Assembly: GCA_034430615.1 (NCBI GenBank)
Contig: DAOUEJ010000102.1
Location: 8,744-72,743 of the forward strand
Reading direction: 5' to 3'
Origin: E44-bin32 sp034430615
Lineage (GTDB): Bacteria > Chloroflexota > Anaerolineae > Anaerolineales > E44-bin32
Length of the DNA stretch: 64,000 nt
Made by a program: the position numbers and the translations under genes. Of the stretch, positions 55,135 through 64,000 are shown piece after piece. The notes below the pieces were generated by a model. It ran no database searches. It was not told the origin of the DNA and saw only the letters and a program-made list of their open reading frames with translations. Within the stretch, counting starts at the first letter, position 1. Each line of letters opens with the position of its first letter.

Positions 55135-55226
55135 CTACGTGCTCTCTTTCTTGGACACACTTTCATCCCGATATTTATCTATGAATGTATCCTATCATGG
55201 TGTGCACGATCCGGGCCGAAAAACAA

Positions 55227-55916
55227 TCAGCGGTAGGTCCATGGATCTTGCGGCATAAGGGTTGGCGCTCTGCGTTTGGAGATGAACAGCCTGGCCGTTA
55301 CAAACCCGAAAAGGAAGCCGCCAATGTGCGCCCACCAAGCGATCCCCTCCATGGCCACTCCCCCGAACATCAGGCCGTTGAAAAGCTGCAAGAGGAACCA
55401 CACCCCAAGGAAGATCAAGGCCGGGACCTCAATAAACCATGGGAAAATAAACAATGGCACGAAGGTCATCACTCGTGCATGCGGGAAAAGCAAGAAATAG
55501 GCTCCCAGCACTCCCGCCACAGCCCCACTCGCACCGACGGTCGGGACGGAGAGCAGTGGGTCGAAGTACACGTGGGCCAAGGCTGCAAACACACCCGAAA
55601 GCAGATAGAAGCTCAGGAAACGCAGTGAGCCCATCCGATCTTCGACGTTGTCCCCAAAGATGAAGAGGATCCACATATTGCTGATGACATGGAACCAACT
55701 TCCGTGCATAAACATCGAACTAAAAACGGTGAGCAGGCTGAATGGATTTTGCAGTGAAAACTGAGCCGAAATGAGGCCGAAGTTCTGGATCAAAAGCACG
55801 AATGATGGGTCCGTTAATGAAGCCTGGAACAGGTAGACGAGCAGGTTAAGGCCAATCAGGGCATAGGTTACGATCGGAGTCGATCGGCTGCGGATCGTAT
55901 CTCTGATGGGGAACAT
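55227..55916 (-). CDS. Rhomboid-family intramembrane serine protease
   Basis: 229 residues with six or seven hydrophobic segments. The catalytic Ser is in GASGAVAGVLG and the His in WAHIGGFLFGF; the HGSWFHVISNMW loop is typical. It cleaves TM substrates. The ATG at 55916 follows GGAGCC. The neighbouring genes are Hsp20 (same strand, upstream) and the coiled-coil operon (downstream), but a terminator separates it from Hsp20. Confidence 0.93.
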   Translation of the reverse strand: MFPIRDTIRSRSTPIVTYALIGLNLLVYLFQASLTDPSFVLLIQNFGLISAQFSLQNPFSLLTVFSSMFMHGSWFHVISNMWILFIFGDNVEDRMGSLRFLSFYLLSGVFAALAHVYFDPLLSVPTVGASGAVAGVLGAYFLLFPHARVMTFVPLFIFPWFIEVPALIFLGVWFLLQLFNGLMFGGVAMEGIAWWAHIGGFLFGFVTARLFISKRRAPTLMPQDPWTYR

Positions 55917-55934
55917 ACCGGCTCCGGAAAAGAA

Positions 55935-55958
55935 AATGGGCGGCAGCTGCCGCCCATT
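55935..55958 (-). terminator. Terminator of hsp20
   Basis: Perfect 24-bp palindrome (12-bp arms, AATGGGCGGCAG); on the minus strand it continues into TTTTCTTTTCC. Confidence 0.82.
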
Positions 55959-55983
55959 GTACCTCAGAAGAAGCTCACGCCCC

Positions 55984-56379
55984 TCAGGAGGCCTTCACCT
56001 CGATCTTCTTCGGGCGTGCATCTTCTGATTTAGGGAGATGCAGCGTCAGCAACCCGTTTTCGACTATTGCTTCGGCGTGCTCAGCGTCAACCGGATCGGG
56101 CAGTCGCAGTTTGCGCTCGAATGATCCCTGCGGGATCTCGCTCATTAGCGTCGTTTCGTGGCCATTCTCGTGGTCAGGAGTCTCGGCTCGCAGGGTGAGA
56201 ATATCCTCCAGAATTTCGATCTGGAGATCTTCAGCCTTCAATCCGGGAACCTCAGCTGTGATCACGAATTCATCGCTGTTGGCATGCACATCCAGCGGCA
56301 TGCGGCGGCCGCCATTAAAACCTACCGGGCGATAACCGCTCCAATCAGTACGTTTACGGGGAACAAGATAGTACGTCAT
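55984..56379 (-). CDS. Small heat-shock protein (Hsp20/alpha-crystallin)
   Basis: 131 residues from the ATG at 56379, which has AAGGAG upstream; a longer frame starts at 56418 without such a signal. The alpha-crystallin domain is visible: MPLDVHANSDEFVITAEVPGLKAEDL, ENGLLTLHLPKSE and a C-terminal PKKIEVK tail. The usual C-terminal IxI motif is reduced to IEV. ATP-independent holdase. Divergent from clpB across a 244-base gap. Confidence 0.92.
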   Translation of the reverse strand: MTYYLVPRKRTDWSGYRPVGFNGGRRMPLDVHANSDEFVITAEVPGLKAEDLQIEILEDILTLRAETPDHENGHETTLMSEIPQGSFERKLRLPDPVDAEHAEAIVENGLLTLHLPKSEDARPKKIEVKAS

Positions 56380-56529
56380 CGATCCACACTCCTTGAAATG
56401 GGCTTGTACTTCACTCATGCTCAGAATCCTACCCGGGGAGCATAAGAGCCGTGCATATAGAACATAGGAACTCTGTTAACGGCCAGCCAGACATTCTGTT
56501 AATACGACGCCAATCATCGTCATACCCCC

Positions 56530-56551
56530 TACTCATACAATATACTGAGTA
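56530..56551. promoter_or_regulatory. Inverted repeat in the hsp20-clpB divergent gap
   Basis: TACTCA, 10-bp spacer containing TACAATATAC, TGAGTA. The repeat overlaps a possible -10 element and could be an operator for a heat-shock regulator; it is not a CIRCE or HAIR element. Confidence 0.35.
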
Positions 56552-56623
56552 CGGCCGAGTTCTAGCTTACGTCCATCGTGCTCGTTCGAGCTGCAGAATA
56601 AATTCTTATCGGAGGTAGGTGAC

Positions 56624-59197
<2,574 letters not shown>

Positions 59198-59285
59198 GCC
59201 ACCAACCCTGTAGATAGATTCGCTAACACCGGTTCGGGCGTAACTTATATGATGCATGTACAACAAAGCACAACGGATATGGATC

Positions 59286-59314
59286 GTAGTGGCACAGCGG
59301 CGCCGTGCCACTAC
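59286..59314. repeat. 29-bp palindromic repeat, variant
   Basis: 10-bp arms GTAGTGGCAC / GTGCCACTAC around a 9-base centre. Ends match the GTAG...CTAC of the family. Confidence 0.6.
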
Positions 59315-59413
59315 GCATCAAGCAAGATTCCAACATCGCGGAGCGGTTATCAAGCAGTTAAATGGCAGGCAAGCCGGATTGTGACGGTCCAGATTTGATT
59401 CCGTTAGGCAACC

Positions 59414-59441
59414 GTAGGGGCGCACGGCCGTGCGCCCCTAC
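59414..59441. repeat. 28-bp perfect palindromic repeat
   Basis: A perfect palindrome, first arm GTAGGGGCGCACGG. 14-bp arms; near-identical to the copy at 34343. Confidence 0.85.
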
Positions 59442-59491
59442 AAGAATACCTACCATTCACGCTCTCCAAGGACCGATTGAGCCGCCCGGGA

Positions 59492-59902
59492 TCAACCAAT
59501 GATAGGCTCAGCAATCTGGGTCGTGATGTTGAATTCGGGGGGTTGATGAAAATGTTTTTTTACAGCGCATAGTTCAGCGCTGTGCACCAATGCTCCACGA
59601 TACTTCTCGGGGAATTCTGACGGGGCCTCGATTACAAGATCGACCTGTGAGACCATGCCGGTAACCGGGTTGCTGTGCATGCGTTGTACGATCCGCACAC
59701 CTTCGGCTGACAGCCCACGCTGGCGCAGGAAGCCCAGCACGTAGATCCCGGCACAAGTGCCAATCGAAGCCAGGAAGAGCGCAAACGGCGTTGGCGCGAC
59801 GCCTTCACCCCCACCCATTGGCGGTTGATCCGTCTCAACAGTGTAGGGCCCAAAACTGGCGTCGACTCGCGCCCCACCGGGGAATGTTATTTCCATCTCC
59901 AT
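59492..59902 (-). CDS. OsmC-family peroxiredoxin-like protein
   Basis: 136 residues. The two family cysteines are present: ASIGTCAGIYV and AELCAVKKHF. OsmC/Ohr proteins reduce hydroperoxides with these thiols. The N-terminal beta region (MEMEITFPGGARVDASF) and a GGEGVAPTPFALFL turn fit the OsmC-like YhfA group more than Ohr. Lone gene, convergent with clpB. Confidence 0.88.
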   Translation of the reverse strand: MEMEITFPGGARVDASFGPYTVETDQPPMGGGEGVAPTPFALFLASIGTCAGIYVLGFLRQRGLSAEGVRIVQRMHSNPVTGMVSQVDLVIEAPSEFPEKYRGALVHSAELCAVKKHFHQPPEFNITTQIAEPIIG

Positions 59903-59989
59903 TATTCATCTCCAATGTATGTATTCATCAGATTGTTTCGATGCGCGGCAGGAGGAGATGTTACATGCCAGACCCATATAAAAAACATG

Positions 59990-60012
59990 CCGGGCGGAAA
60001 AATTCCGCCCGG
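59990..60012 (-). terminator. Terminator of the FHA gene
   Basis: 10-bp inverted repeat CCGGGCGGAA / TTCCGCCCGG; minus strand continues CATGTTTTTTAT. Lies 26 bases after the FHA stop. Confidence 0.88.
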
Positions 60013-60038
60013 ATGATGCTATTCAAGGTCTGTGCGCG

Positions 60039-60629
60039 CTAGAAACCGAACCAGTGCAGGGGTGCGTATAGGATGTCGGGATAGAAAGCATCCATGAACC
60101 AGAACGTGCCAATGCAGGCGAGCAGGATCACAAAACAACCGATCCCGGCCAGCCGCCAACCTGACAGCCACCGTTTCCGGTCTCCTTCGAGGGCAGCGGC
60201 CGGAGGAGGCGCTGCTGCTGGTGGGGCAACTGGTGTGGGCGGAGGCGCTGCCTGATCTGCCCGCGCCGGTTCAAGCGTCGCTGGCGAACCGACCGAGCTG
60301 GCGACGGTCGCCGCCGCCTCAGGAGCGAGTGCATCGAACATCAATGACACGGTCTCACCAAACGCGACCAAGTCGCCCGGGTTGAGGACGCGGGGCGCCA
60401 TCAGGCGCTCTCCGTTGACAAACGTCCCATTCGTAGAACCCAAATCCTCCAGCACATAACCACCCGGCGTGCGGGTCAATCTTGCGTGCTGACGTGAAAC
60501 CTCGGCATCCCCGACGACGACTTCATTCGTCACGTCGCGGCCGATGAGCGTTACTTCCTTGGTCAGATCAAACACGGTTCCCGGATTGGGCCCGCTGCGC
60601 ACAATCATGCGGAAAGACGAGGATGTCAT
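60039..60629 (-). CDS. FHA-domain protein with C-terminal TM segment
   Basis: 196 residues from the ATG at 60629 (GGAGG upstream). FHA domain about 5-95: LIGRDVTNEVVVGDAEVSRQHARL and LEDLGSTNGTFVNG, with the conserved phospho-Thr-binding Arg, Ser and Asn. A Pro/Ala-rich linker (about 100-150) and one TM segment (about 160-183) follow. FHA domains read phospho-Thr marks made by kinases such as the Hanks kinase at 1852. It is 51 bases behind the NfeD-like gene. Confidence 0.88.
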   Translation of the reverse strand: MTSSSFRMIVRSGPNPGTVFDLTKEVTLIGRDVTNEVVVGDAEVSRQHARLTRTPGGYVLEDLGSTNGTFVNGERLMAPRVLNPGDLVAFGETVSLMFDALAPEAAATVASSVGSPATLEPARADQAAPPPTPVAPPAAAPPPAAALEGDRKRWLSGWRLAGIGCFVILLACIGTFWFMDAFYPDILYAPLHWFGF

Positions 60630-60680
60630 GAGGGCCTCCTTTGTGCTTGCGCGCAAGTGTACATTTTCGTCCAGACTGAG

Positions 60681-62012
60681 TCAACCGGTGGAAGCAGGAT
60701 GGCGGCGGACCCGTAATCGCAGTCCCTCTACGCTGACTACCTCCACGCGCGTTCCCACCGCGAGGTGGTCCTGCCCTGCATCGATTTCTGCCGACCATAA
60801 TTCGCCGGCCACATGGATCATGCCCACCGGCGCCAACTCTGATCGAACATCACCAATCCGGCCCACAAGCGCTTCCGATCCGACTTCAACCGGCCGTCGC
60901 TGGGCACGAATTGCAAAGGCGACGATCGTCATGAAAAAAGCTGCAGTCGCCACGCCTGTACCGACCACGAGCGGAACTGAGACACGCTGGAAGTCGGGGG
61001 TAGCGGGTGTGTTGAAAAGGACCAGCGCACCAACAATGAACGAAGCCACCCCGGCCACGGTCAATGCGCCGTGCGTAGGCGCCTTGATATCCAGGAAGAA
61101 GAGCACAAAGGCCGTGATTATGAACGCCAGCCCGAACCAGTTGACGGGCAGGATCCCTAAACCATAGGTGCCGAGCGCCAGGCACACAACACCGATGAAC
61201 CCGGCCACCCAGCCACCTGGGCTTGAAATCTCGATCAAGATCGCCTGAACACCCACTGTGAGGAGCAGGAAGACAATATTGGGGTTCGTTAGTACATGCA
61301 GGAACTTCTCAATAAAGCGCTGGGGTACCTGTACGACTTCAGCACCGACGGTGTGCAAGATGCGTCCCTCACCAATCCGGACCTGGCGACCGTCGACACA
61401 TTCTAGCAGATCGGGGACATTATCGGCGATGACATCGATCAGCCCGACGTTGAGAGCTTCCACGGCGGAAGCGGCTCGAGCTTCCTCGATCGTCGCCTCC
61501 GCCAGCGCCGTGGCTTCAGCCCCGCGCTCCGCAGTCAGGCTGCGGACGGTGGCCTTCAGGATCTCCTTCTCTTTCGTAGCGATCGTCTCACCGAGATCTT
61601 CACCCTGGCCACCAACGGGGCTGGCCGCACCGATCGCTGTCTCTGGCGCCATGGCAGCCACATGCCCGGCCAGTGTAATGATGGTACCGGCAGACCCTGC
61701 AATCGCCCCACGCGGTGAGACGTACACAATCACTGGCACCTCGCTGGCCCGTATAGCCTGGACGATGCGGTTCATCAGGTCAATGGAACCGCCGGGTGTG
61801 TCCAGCAGCAGGATAAGTGCTTCAGCGTCGCGGCGGCTGGCCTGAGTGATCCCGCGTTCGATATAACCCACCATGGCGGGTGTAAGCGGGCCCGCAGCAT
61901 CAAGTTGCAGGACCTGGCGCTCGGATTGTGCCAAACCAGCAACAGGAGAGAGTAAGAATATGATGAAAAGCAGGCTCAACAGCCAGAAACAAGGAAAACG
62001 GGGATTGCACAT
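60681..62012 (-). CDS. NfeD-type membrane serine protease (ClpP-class)
   Basis: 443 residues from the ATG at 62012. Signal/TM (about 8-30), a ClpP/SppA-like protease domain (about 35-230; LLLDTPGGSIDLM, the Ser in IAGSAGTIITLAGH), then about four TM segments (about 255-385) and a C-terminal OB-fold NfeD domain (VGRIGDVRSELAPVG). The full-length, protease-bearing NfeD form usually acts with stomatin/slipin; none is next to it. On the minus strand a TATAAT lies nine bases before the ATG. Confidence 0.92.
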   Translation of the reverse strand: MCNPRFPCFWLLSLLFIIFLLSPVAGLAQSERQVLQLDAAGPLTPAMVGYIERGITQASRRDAEALILLLDTPGGSIDLMNRIVQAIRASEVPVIVYVSPRGAIAGSAGTIITLAGHVAAMAPETAIGAASPVGGQGEDLGETIATKEKEILKATVRSLTAERGAEATALAEATIEEARAASAVEALNVGLIDVIADNVPDLLECVDGRQVRIGEGRILHTVGAEVVQVPQRFIEKFLHVLTNPNIVFLLLTVGVQAILIEISSPGGWVAGFIGVVCLALGTYGLGILPVNWFGLAFIITAFVLFFLDIKAPTHGALTVAGVASFIVGALVLFNTPATPDFQRVSVPLVVGTGVATAAFFMTIVAFAIRAQRRPVEVGSEALVGRIGDVRSELAPVGMIHVAGELWSAEIDAGQDHLAVGTRVEVVSVEGLRLRVRRHPASTG

Positions 62013-62108
62013 TGTATTCGAATTATAGCTTCTTTCGAGCTTGCCGTGCTTGTTCGGCGATCTGTCTGGCATATAATGTGCAGGAAACGATACCAGGCCG
62101 CGCTTTCT

Positions 62109-63017
62109 ATGGTGGAAAGCAATACAGGACGGGCAGGTCTGATTATGAGGCGCAAAGAACTATCTGAATTCGTGGACCAGGAAGGCCAGATCAGCCTCGA
62201 GGATCGCATCAAAGCTAGTTTACGCTTCGGGTTGGGCTGGTACGGCGATATGCAAGCGCTGGACACAACGATTGAGAAACTCTCGCATACGCTGGGTCCA
62301 GAGCACCTTGCGATCACGAATTTAACACTTGGCGATGGGTCTATCGTTTTGCCGATTGTGCTGCTCAGCCCGCAGGGAGTGCGGGTGATCGTCCCGTCAA
62401 GACTGAGCGGCGTCTACCGTGCGAAGGGTGAGGACTGGCTCAAGTATGGAGGCTCAGGAACACAGCGCTTCTCGCCGGCCAGGCCAAACCTCATTAAAAA
62501 CGCCCTTGGCTTCGCCGAGATCCTGCAAAGCAAACTGCGCGAGCTTGGTTACGACATCCCGCACGTCGAGCCGGTGATAATCTTTACCAATCCCCGGACG
62601 CATATCGATTCGCACTCGTCTGTCACACGCATCGTCCAGGCAGACGCTATAGAACGCTTCGCCTCCAATCTTCTCCAGGATCATCCACTGATGGATCAGG
62701 ATGACATCGAAGAAATGGTGGCTGCCCTCACCAAATCACCCGAACCAGAAATCAAACCAGAGATCGAGCAAGCCGCCCATGTCGAGCCACGCCCGGTCGG
62801 CCCGATCCATCTCCCCGAGGCATCCGACCTGGAGCTGGAAGGATCCTTCGCTGGCGATCGATCCGCCCTCACCCCCCGGAAACTACGTCAGCTAGGACTA
62901 CGCCGGCTGCCTTTCTCACAACGCCAGACGATCGTCCTGGGCGTACTGCTCTTTTTCGAAATCCTCATCCTTTCGATCACAGCCATCATCGTCATCGCCA
63001 ACACGTTCTACGGTTGA
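62109..63017 (+). CDS. NERD-like domain protein with C-terminal TM segment
   Basis: 302 residues from ATG 62109; ATG 62145 is also possible. The middle (about 55-180) has the layout of nuclease-related NERD domains: LSPQGVRVIVPSRLSGVY, then ARPNLIKNALGFAEIL and PVIIFTNPRTHID. The catalytic positions are altered: the Asp before the first strand reads LPIVLL and the E-x-K reads VPSR, so nuclease activity is unlikely. One TM segment at the C-terminus (about 275-298). First gene of a short plus-strand run with a GT2 gene and rnhB. Confidence 0.65.
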   Translation: MVESNTGRAGLIMRRKELSEFVDQEGQISLEDRIKASLRFGLGWYGDMQALDTTIEKLSHTLGPEHLAITNLTLGDGSIVLPIVLLSPQGVRVIVPSRLSGVYRAKGEDWLKYGGSGTQRFSPARPNLIKNALGFAEILQSKLRELGYDIPHVEPVIIFTNPRTHIDSHSSVTRIVQADAIERFASNLLQDHPLMDQDDIEEMVAALTKSPEPEIKPEIEQAAHVEPRPVGPIHLPEASDLELEGSFAGDRSALTPRKLRQLGLRRLPFSQRQTIVLGVLLFFEILILSITAIIVIANTFYG

Positions 63018-63042
63018 TACTCGCTCCATAGAAGGAATACTT

Positions 63043-63771
63043 TTGACCCCTCTGCTTTCCATCATCATTCCTGCCCATAACGAGGAGTCTCGCCTTCCAC
63101 ATAGTCTGGAAACGATCTGGTCGTACCTGCGCGCACAAAACTACGCCTCCGAGATCGTCGTCGTCGAGAACGGCAGCCGCGATCGCACCTGCGAGATCGC
63201 CCACGAATTTGCTGCTCAACATGCCGAAGTCAAGGTGCTGCAGGAGAGCGCAGCTGGAAAGGGCCTGGCAGTAAACCGGGGGATGCTCGCCGCGACAGGC
63301 GAGTACCGCTTTATCTGCGATGCTGATCTATCGATGCCGATCGAGGAGATCGGGAGATTCCTTCCACCCCACTCTCCCGACTACGACATCGCCATCGCTT
63401 CACGTGAAGTGCCCGGCGCAGAGCGCTTCGGCGAACCATCCTACCGCCACCTGATCGGGCGGGTCTTCAACTTCATCGTGCGCATGGTCACACTGCCCGG
63501 GATTCGCGATACCCAGTGCGGTTTCAAGTGCTTCCGGGCCGCGGTCGTGGAAGATGTTTTCCCGGCCCAGACTATTCAAGGTTGGACATTTGATGTCGAG
63601 CTGCTCTTCATCGCCATTCAGCGCGGCTACACAGTGCTGGAAATCCCGATTCCCTGGTATTACGATGCCGGCAGCCGCGTGCGCATCCTTCGAGATTCCG
63701 TCATCATGTTCCTGGATCTCTTCCGAATTCGCTGGAACAGCTTCCGGGGCCGCTATGCCTCCCCGTCATAA
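63043..63771 (+). CDS. Family 2 glycosyltransferase (dolichyl-phosphate glucosyltransferase-like)
   Basis: 242 residues. GT-A fold with SIIIPAHNEESRL, the nucleotide-binding VVVENGSRDRT, the metal-binding CDADLSMP and IRDTQCGFKCFR, typical of enzymes that load sugar onto polyprenyl phosphate (Dpm/Alg5-like). The start is TTG 63043 with AAGGA eight bases before it. No TM segment. Polyprenyl-linked sugars would be the donor type used by GT39-like enzymes such as that at 17085. Its end overlaps rnhB. Confidence 0.88.
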   Translation: MTPLLSIIIPAHNEESRLPHSLETIWSYLRAQNYASEIVVVENGSRDRTCEIAHEFAAQHAEVKVLQESAAGKGLAVNRGMLAATGEYRFICDADLSMPIEEIGRFLPPHSPDYDIAIASREVPGAERFGEPSYRHLIGRVFNFIVRMVTLPGIRDTQCGFKCFRAAVVEDVFPAQTIQGWTFDVELLFIAIQRGYTVLEIPIPWYYDAGSRVRILRDSVIMFLDLFRIRWNSFRGRYASPS

Positions 63772-64000
63772 CACGCGCACGACCCCAACCCTTGAGTTTG
63801 AAAATGGTTTACGTCAATCCGGCCTGGAGCGGGTAGCCGGGCTGGATGAGGCAGGACGAGGAGCCTGGGCGGGACCAGTCGTCGCAGCTGCAGTCATCCT
63901 GCCGCTTGAACAACTGGATCTGCTCCAGGCGCTCGATGGGGTATGCGATTCCAAACAGCTATCCGCGCAGAAGCGCGCAAAATATGCGCTGCGCATACGA
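63755..64000 (+). CDS. rnhB: Ribonuclease HII (5' part; cut off by window edge)
   Basis: 82 codons visible. VAGLDEAGRGAWAGPVVAAAVIL is the RNase HII signature with the first catalytic Asp and Glu; VCDSKQLSAQKR follows as expected. Removes ribonucleotides from DNA and RNA primers. The ATG at 63755 overlaps the GT2 stop by 17 bases. The rest lies outside the window. Confidence 0.92.
   Translation, partial: MPPRHNTRTTPTLEFENGLRQSGLERVAGLDEAGRGAWAGPVVAAAVILPLEQLDLLQALDGVCDSKQLSAQKRAKYALRIR

Larger units (their letters stand above)
59198..59491. other. Intergenic region carrying two palindromic repeats
   Basis: 294 bases between the convergent clpB and OsmC genes, without a gene. It holds the two palindromes at 59286 and 59414, listed separately. 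Confidence 0.6.

Overview
The window reads as a chromosomal segment of a moderately GC-rich bacterium, most likely a member of the Chloroflexota (Anaerolineae-like). This is an inference from gene content and style: a SpoVS homologue, a MEMO-family protein, paired deoxynucleoside kinases, a ChlD-type chelatase gene with a frameshift site, a bacterial eRF1-like protein, many Thr/Pro-linker lipoproteins, and a Gram-positive-type LexA box. No rRNA, tRNA, IS element, prophage or CRISPR array was seen. Most of the window is housekeeping sequence with unusual insertions.

Layout. 1-5.5 kb: a NuoE-NuoF fusion (minus strand, cut by the left edge), a Ser/Thr kinase with a TolB-like propeller, and a lipoprotein. 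5.6-8.5 kb: a class A penicillin-binding-protein homologue that appears to have lost every catalytic motif. 8.6-13.4 kb: metabolic genes (PHP phosphatase, lipB, patatin, aldo/keto reductase, tdh). 13.4-16.1 kb: three consecutive secreted/anchored proteins sharing one beta-sandwich domain. 16.1-19.1 kb: a solitary DNA methyltransferase and an AT-richer stretch with a GT39-like membrane glycosyltransferase. 19.15-21.5 kb: a tightly coupled kinase-nucleotidyltransferase-kinase operon. 21.6-26.2 kb: spoVS, holB, dus, a DUF6391-like protein, holA.

26.3-27.9 kb: a minus-strand operon (minimal FtsK-like ATPase plus two small unknown proteins) preceded by two LexA-type palindromes, so probably an SOS-induced module. 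28-34.3 kb: MEMO, a CNNM/CBS transporter-like protein, priA, a DUF4440-like gene broken by one in-frame stop, degV. 34.4-42.1 kb, minus strand: dnaA (long upstream gap, possible oriC), radA, clpC, rpsA. 42.2-44.3 kb: chlD, whose AAA+ and VWA halves are joined only by a -1 shift at a run of nine A. 44.5-49.3 kb: a RecB/YprB-like exonuclease, a hybrid sensor kinase and a receiver-GAF protein lacking its phospho-acceptor Asp. 49.4-52.8 kb: a DnaJ-like protein, an HtrA-type lipoprotein protease and a bacterial eRF1-like protein. 52.8-55.1 kb: a three-gene operon of membrane-anchored coiled-coil proteins, the first carrying cytoplasmic helix-hairpin-helix motifs. 55.2-60 kb: rhomboid protease, Hsp20, ClpB, OsmC. 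60-64 kb: FHA protein, NfeD/ClpP-class protease, a NERD-like membrane protein, a GT2 glycosyltransferase and the start of rnhB (cut by the right edge).

Themes. Protein quality control is dense (ClpB, ClpC, Hsp20, DnaJ-like, HtrA, rhomboid, NfeD). DNA maintenance is spread through the middle (holA, holB, priA, dnaA, radA, SOS operon). Several proteins keep a fold but lack the expected catalytic residues (PBP, receiver domain, NERD-like domain). A 28-29 bp GC-rich palindrome occurs in pairs in two intergenic gaps. Several genes have a -10 box only 6-9 bases from the start codon, suggesting leaderless transcripts.
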